Source: Pseudomonas syringae pv. cilantro | GTDB taxonomy: Bacteria > Pseudomonadota > Gammaproteobacteria > Pseudomonadales > Pseudomonadaceae | Assembly (NCBI RefSeq): GCF_001293775.1 | Contig: NZ_LGLN01000039.1 | Coordinates: 64,129 to 108,648, forward strand | Direction: 5' to 3' | Length of the DNA stretch: 44,520 nucleotides | In this document: in pieces, positions 43,171 through 44,520 of the stretch | How positions within the stretch are numbered: the stretch's first letter is position 1 | Layout: each line of letters starts with the position of its first letter | Notes under the pieces: model-generated | What the model was told of the DNA's origin: nothing | The model's input: only the letters and a program-made list of their open reading frames with translations | Databases searched by the model: none | Position numbers and translations under genes: made by a program

Positions 43171-44382
43171 GTGCGTCGGGATTACCTGGCTTTCTTCATC
43201 TCGCTGTTTCTGTCACGGCTGGCCGACCAGATTCTGCTCTTCATCGTGCCGCTGGTCGTGTTCCAGACCACCAAAAGCGCGTCCTGGGCCGGGCTGGCGT
43301 TTTTTGCCGAATCGCTACCGCGCTACCTCGCGTTTCCGCCATGCGGCGCTTTGTGTGACAGGTTCTCGCCCGTCAGGATTCTGCACATCAGTCAGGCCTG
43401 CCGCGCGCTACTGTGCGTCGTGGCAACGCTGCTCTATGCGATCTTTGGCGGCATCGCCTGGCTGGTGGTGCTGTCGGCACTGTGCGGGATACTGACCACC
43501 CAAGGCATCATGGCCCGCGAGGTGCTGATGCCGCACATCTTTCAGCACTACTGCTACACCGAAACCCTGTCCTACTCACAAATCGCCGATCAGACGGGGC
43601 TGGTTCTCGGGCCACTGGTGGCAGCGCTATGGCTGAATATCTGGGCCTGGTACTGGGTGGTGATGTGGGTAGCCGGGTTGTTCGTGCTGGCCGACCTGAG
43701 CATGCGGGTATGGCAGCGTCTCAGCAACATCACACTTGAGGTCCACGCGCAGCATCAGGACATCTGGCTGCAACCCCTGCGAATTGCCTTCGGCCACATC
43801 CACGCGTTGGCCGAACTGAAAAAGATCATCACCCTGGCCGTCGGCGTGAACCTGATCGTCGGCGTCACGCTGGCGACTTCGGCAGCTATGGTGATCGGCG
43901 AGTACCGCGCCGACACGAACGACTACGCCGGGCTGCAGACGGCGGGGGCGGTGGCAACCATCGTCATTCTGTTGCTCCTCGCCCGACTGCCAGCGCCTCT
44001 TCGGATTCTTGGCGGCGTCGCTTATCCCATGATCGCCGCTGGTGCGTTCATTACGGCCATGAGCCCGAATCTGGCGGGCTATACAACAGGTTTCCTGCTG
44101 ATCGTCAGCTTCGACAAAATGTTCAACGTCTACATGCGCAGCATCCGCCAGCGCGTCATTCCACCTCAGGACTTCGGCAAAACCTTGGGCGTGATCACCT
44201 TGCTCAACAACCTGTCACAACCGCTGGCTGGATTGCTGGTGGCATTATTGGCAGCGCCTTTGGGTGTGCAAGGGGTTATTCTGGGAATGGCTGCGGTGAC
44301 TGCGTTGCTGGGGGTGTTTGCGGTGTGGTGGTTTGTCGGGGTGGGAAGCCGGTATGGCGCTGCAAAGGTCGAGAGGCAGTGA
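43171..44382 (+). CDS. MFS exporter
   Basis: A 403-residue major facilitator with about twelve membrane segments. Loop 2-3 motif 'PPCGALCDRFSPVRIL' corresponds to the MFS GxxxDRxGRR signature, and 'LMPHIFQHYCYTETLSYSQIADQTGLVLGPLVAAL' resembles the EntS-type exporter group. It starts at GTG 43171 after AGGAGGT (43160-43166). Neighbouring oxidase, methyltransferase and VOC genes suggest that it exports a small metabolite. Bases 44383-44520 hold no gene, only two copies of AAGTCAGTCTCG (44395 and 44453) and a GCGAGGC/GCCTCGC inverted repeat at 44464-44494. Confidence 0.82.
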   Translation: MRRDYLAFFISLFLSRLADQILLFIVPLVVFQTTKSASWAGLAFFAESLPRYLAFPPCGALCDRFSPVRILHISQACRALLCVVATLLYAIFGGIAWLVVLSALCGILTTQGIMAREVLMPHIFQHYCYTETLSYSQIADQTGLVLGPLVAALWLNIWAWYWVVMWVAGLFVLADLSMRVWQRLSNITLEVHAQHQDIWLQPLRIAFGHIHALAELKKIITLAVGVNLIVGVTLATSAAMVIGEYRADTNDYAGLQTAGAVATIVILLLLARLPAPLRILGGVAYPMIAAGAFITAMSPNLAGYTTGFLLIVSFDKMFNVYMRSIRQRVIPPQDFGKTLGVITLLNNLSQPLAGLLVALLAAPLGVQGVILGMAAVTALLGVFAVWWFVGVGSRYGAAKVERQ

Positions 44383-44520
44383 TCTTAAACAATTAAGTCA
44401 GTCTCGTCGGCTAGCGTAGATTGGCGTCTGTAGGCTGCCAGTTTGAGTTTTAAAGTCAGTCTCGCGAGGCCGCCAACTTGGGTTTGCGCCTCGCAAAAAG
44501 GGACTGTCAGATTTTTTGTG

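Noticed and set aside
1..44520. CRISPR array, prophage, integrase or insertion sequence
   Set aside because: No regularly spaced repeat array, no transposase- or integrase-like protein, and no tRNA-linked attachment site was found.

Overview
The window reads as chromosome of a Pseudomonas syringae-group bacterium. Codons are G/C-ending and gene-dense, the gene complement matches fluorescent pseudomonads (CfaB-type lipid methylase, OpgD, DUF6555-type small protein, HBM chemoreceptor), and gene gaps carry a shared 'gtgggagcg...ttcgcgaa...cgctcccac' REP-type repeat. Gene order around the two CobW GTPases resembles, from memory, the zinc-starvation cluster near the Pseudomonas aeruginosa origin. 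A perfect 18-bp parS-like palindrome at 11043-11060 also fits an origin-proximal location. No rRNA, tRNA, transposase, phage gene or CRISPR array is visible.

Layout. (1) 1-5834: two REP elements, a Tim44-like membrane protein, a SUKH/SMI1 protein, a CPA2 cation:proton antiporter, an acyl-CoA thioesterase, pyridoxal kinase PdxY and a DUF3301 protein. (2) 5868-20963: a zinc-limitation island. It holds two COG0523 GTPases, a DUF1826 protein, two small exported proteins, an AmiC-like zinc amidase, and a four-gene operon of three SPFH (HflK/HflC-like) membrane proteins plus a P1B-type metal ATPase. Three sites resembling the Zur palindrome GTTATAnTATAAC sit in front of these units. Embedded but apparently unrelated are a DUF3617 protein, cardiolipin synthase and a cyclopropane fatty acid synthase. 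(3) 21398-26537: opgD, an O-antigen-ligase-like membrane protein and an AT3-SGNH acyltransferase. (4) 26673-31506: a leftward operon of fused ABC permease, ABC ATPase, histidine kinase and FixJ-type regulator, with no binding protein. (5) 32001-36130: two chemoreceptors with different sensor domains. (6) 36546-39582: a small DUF6555-like protein, manganese catalase, a 65-residue protein, a YciE-like ferritin-fold protein and a DUF4142 protein, typical of a stationary-phase or oxidative-stress set. (7) 39926-44382: a haem-oxygenase-like diiron oxidase, an overlapping NPPY methyltransferase, a VOC protein and an MFS exporter, resembling a very small specialised-metabolite locus.

The two most interesting units are the Zur-linked SPFH/P1B-ATPase operon, in which one SPFH protein begins with a tail of 16 histidines in 31 residues, and the oxidase-methyltransferase-VOC-MFS locus. 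All functions are assigned from sequence features and recall of families; no database search was run.
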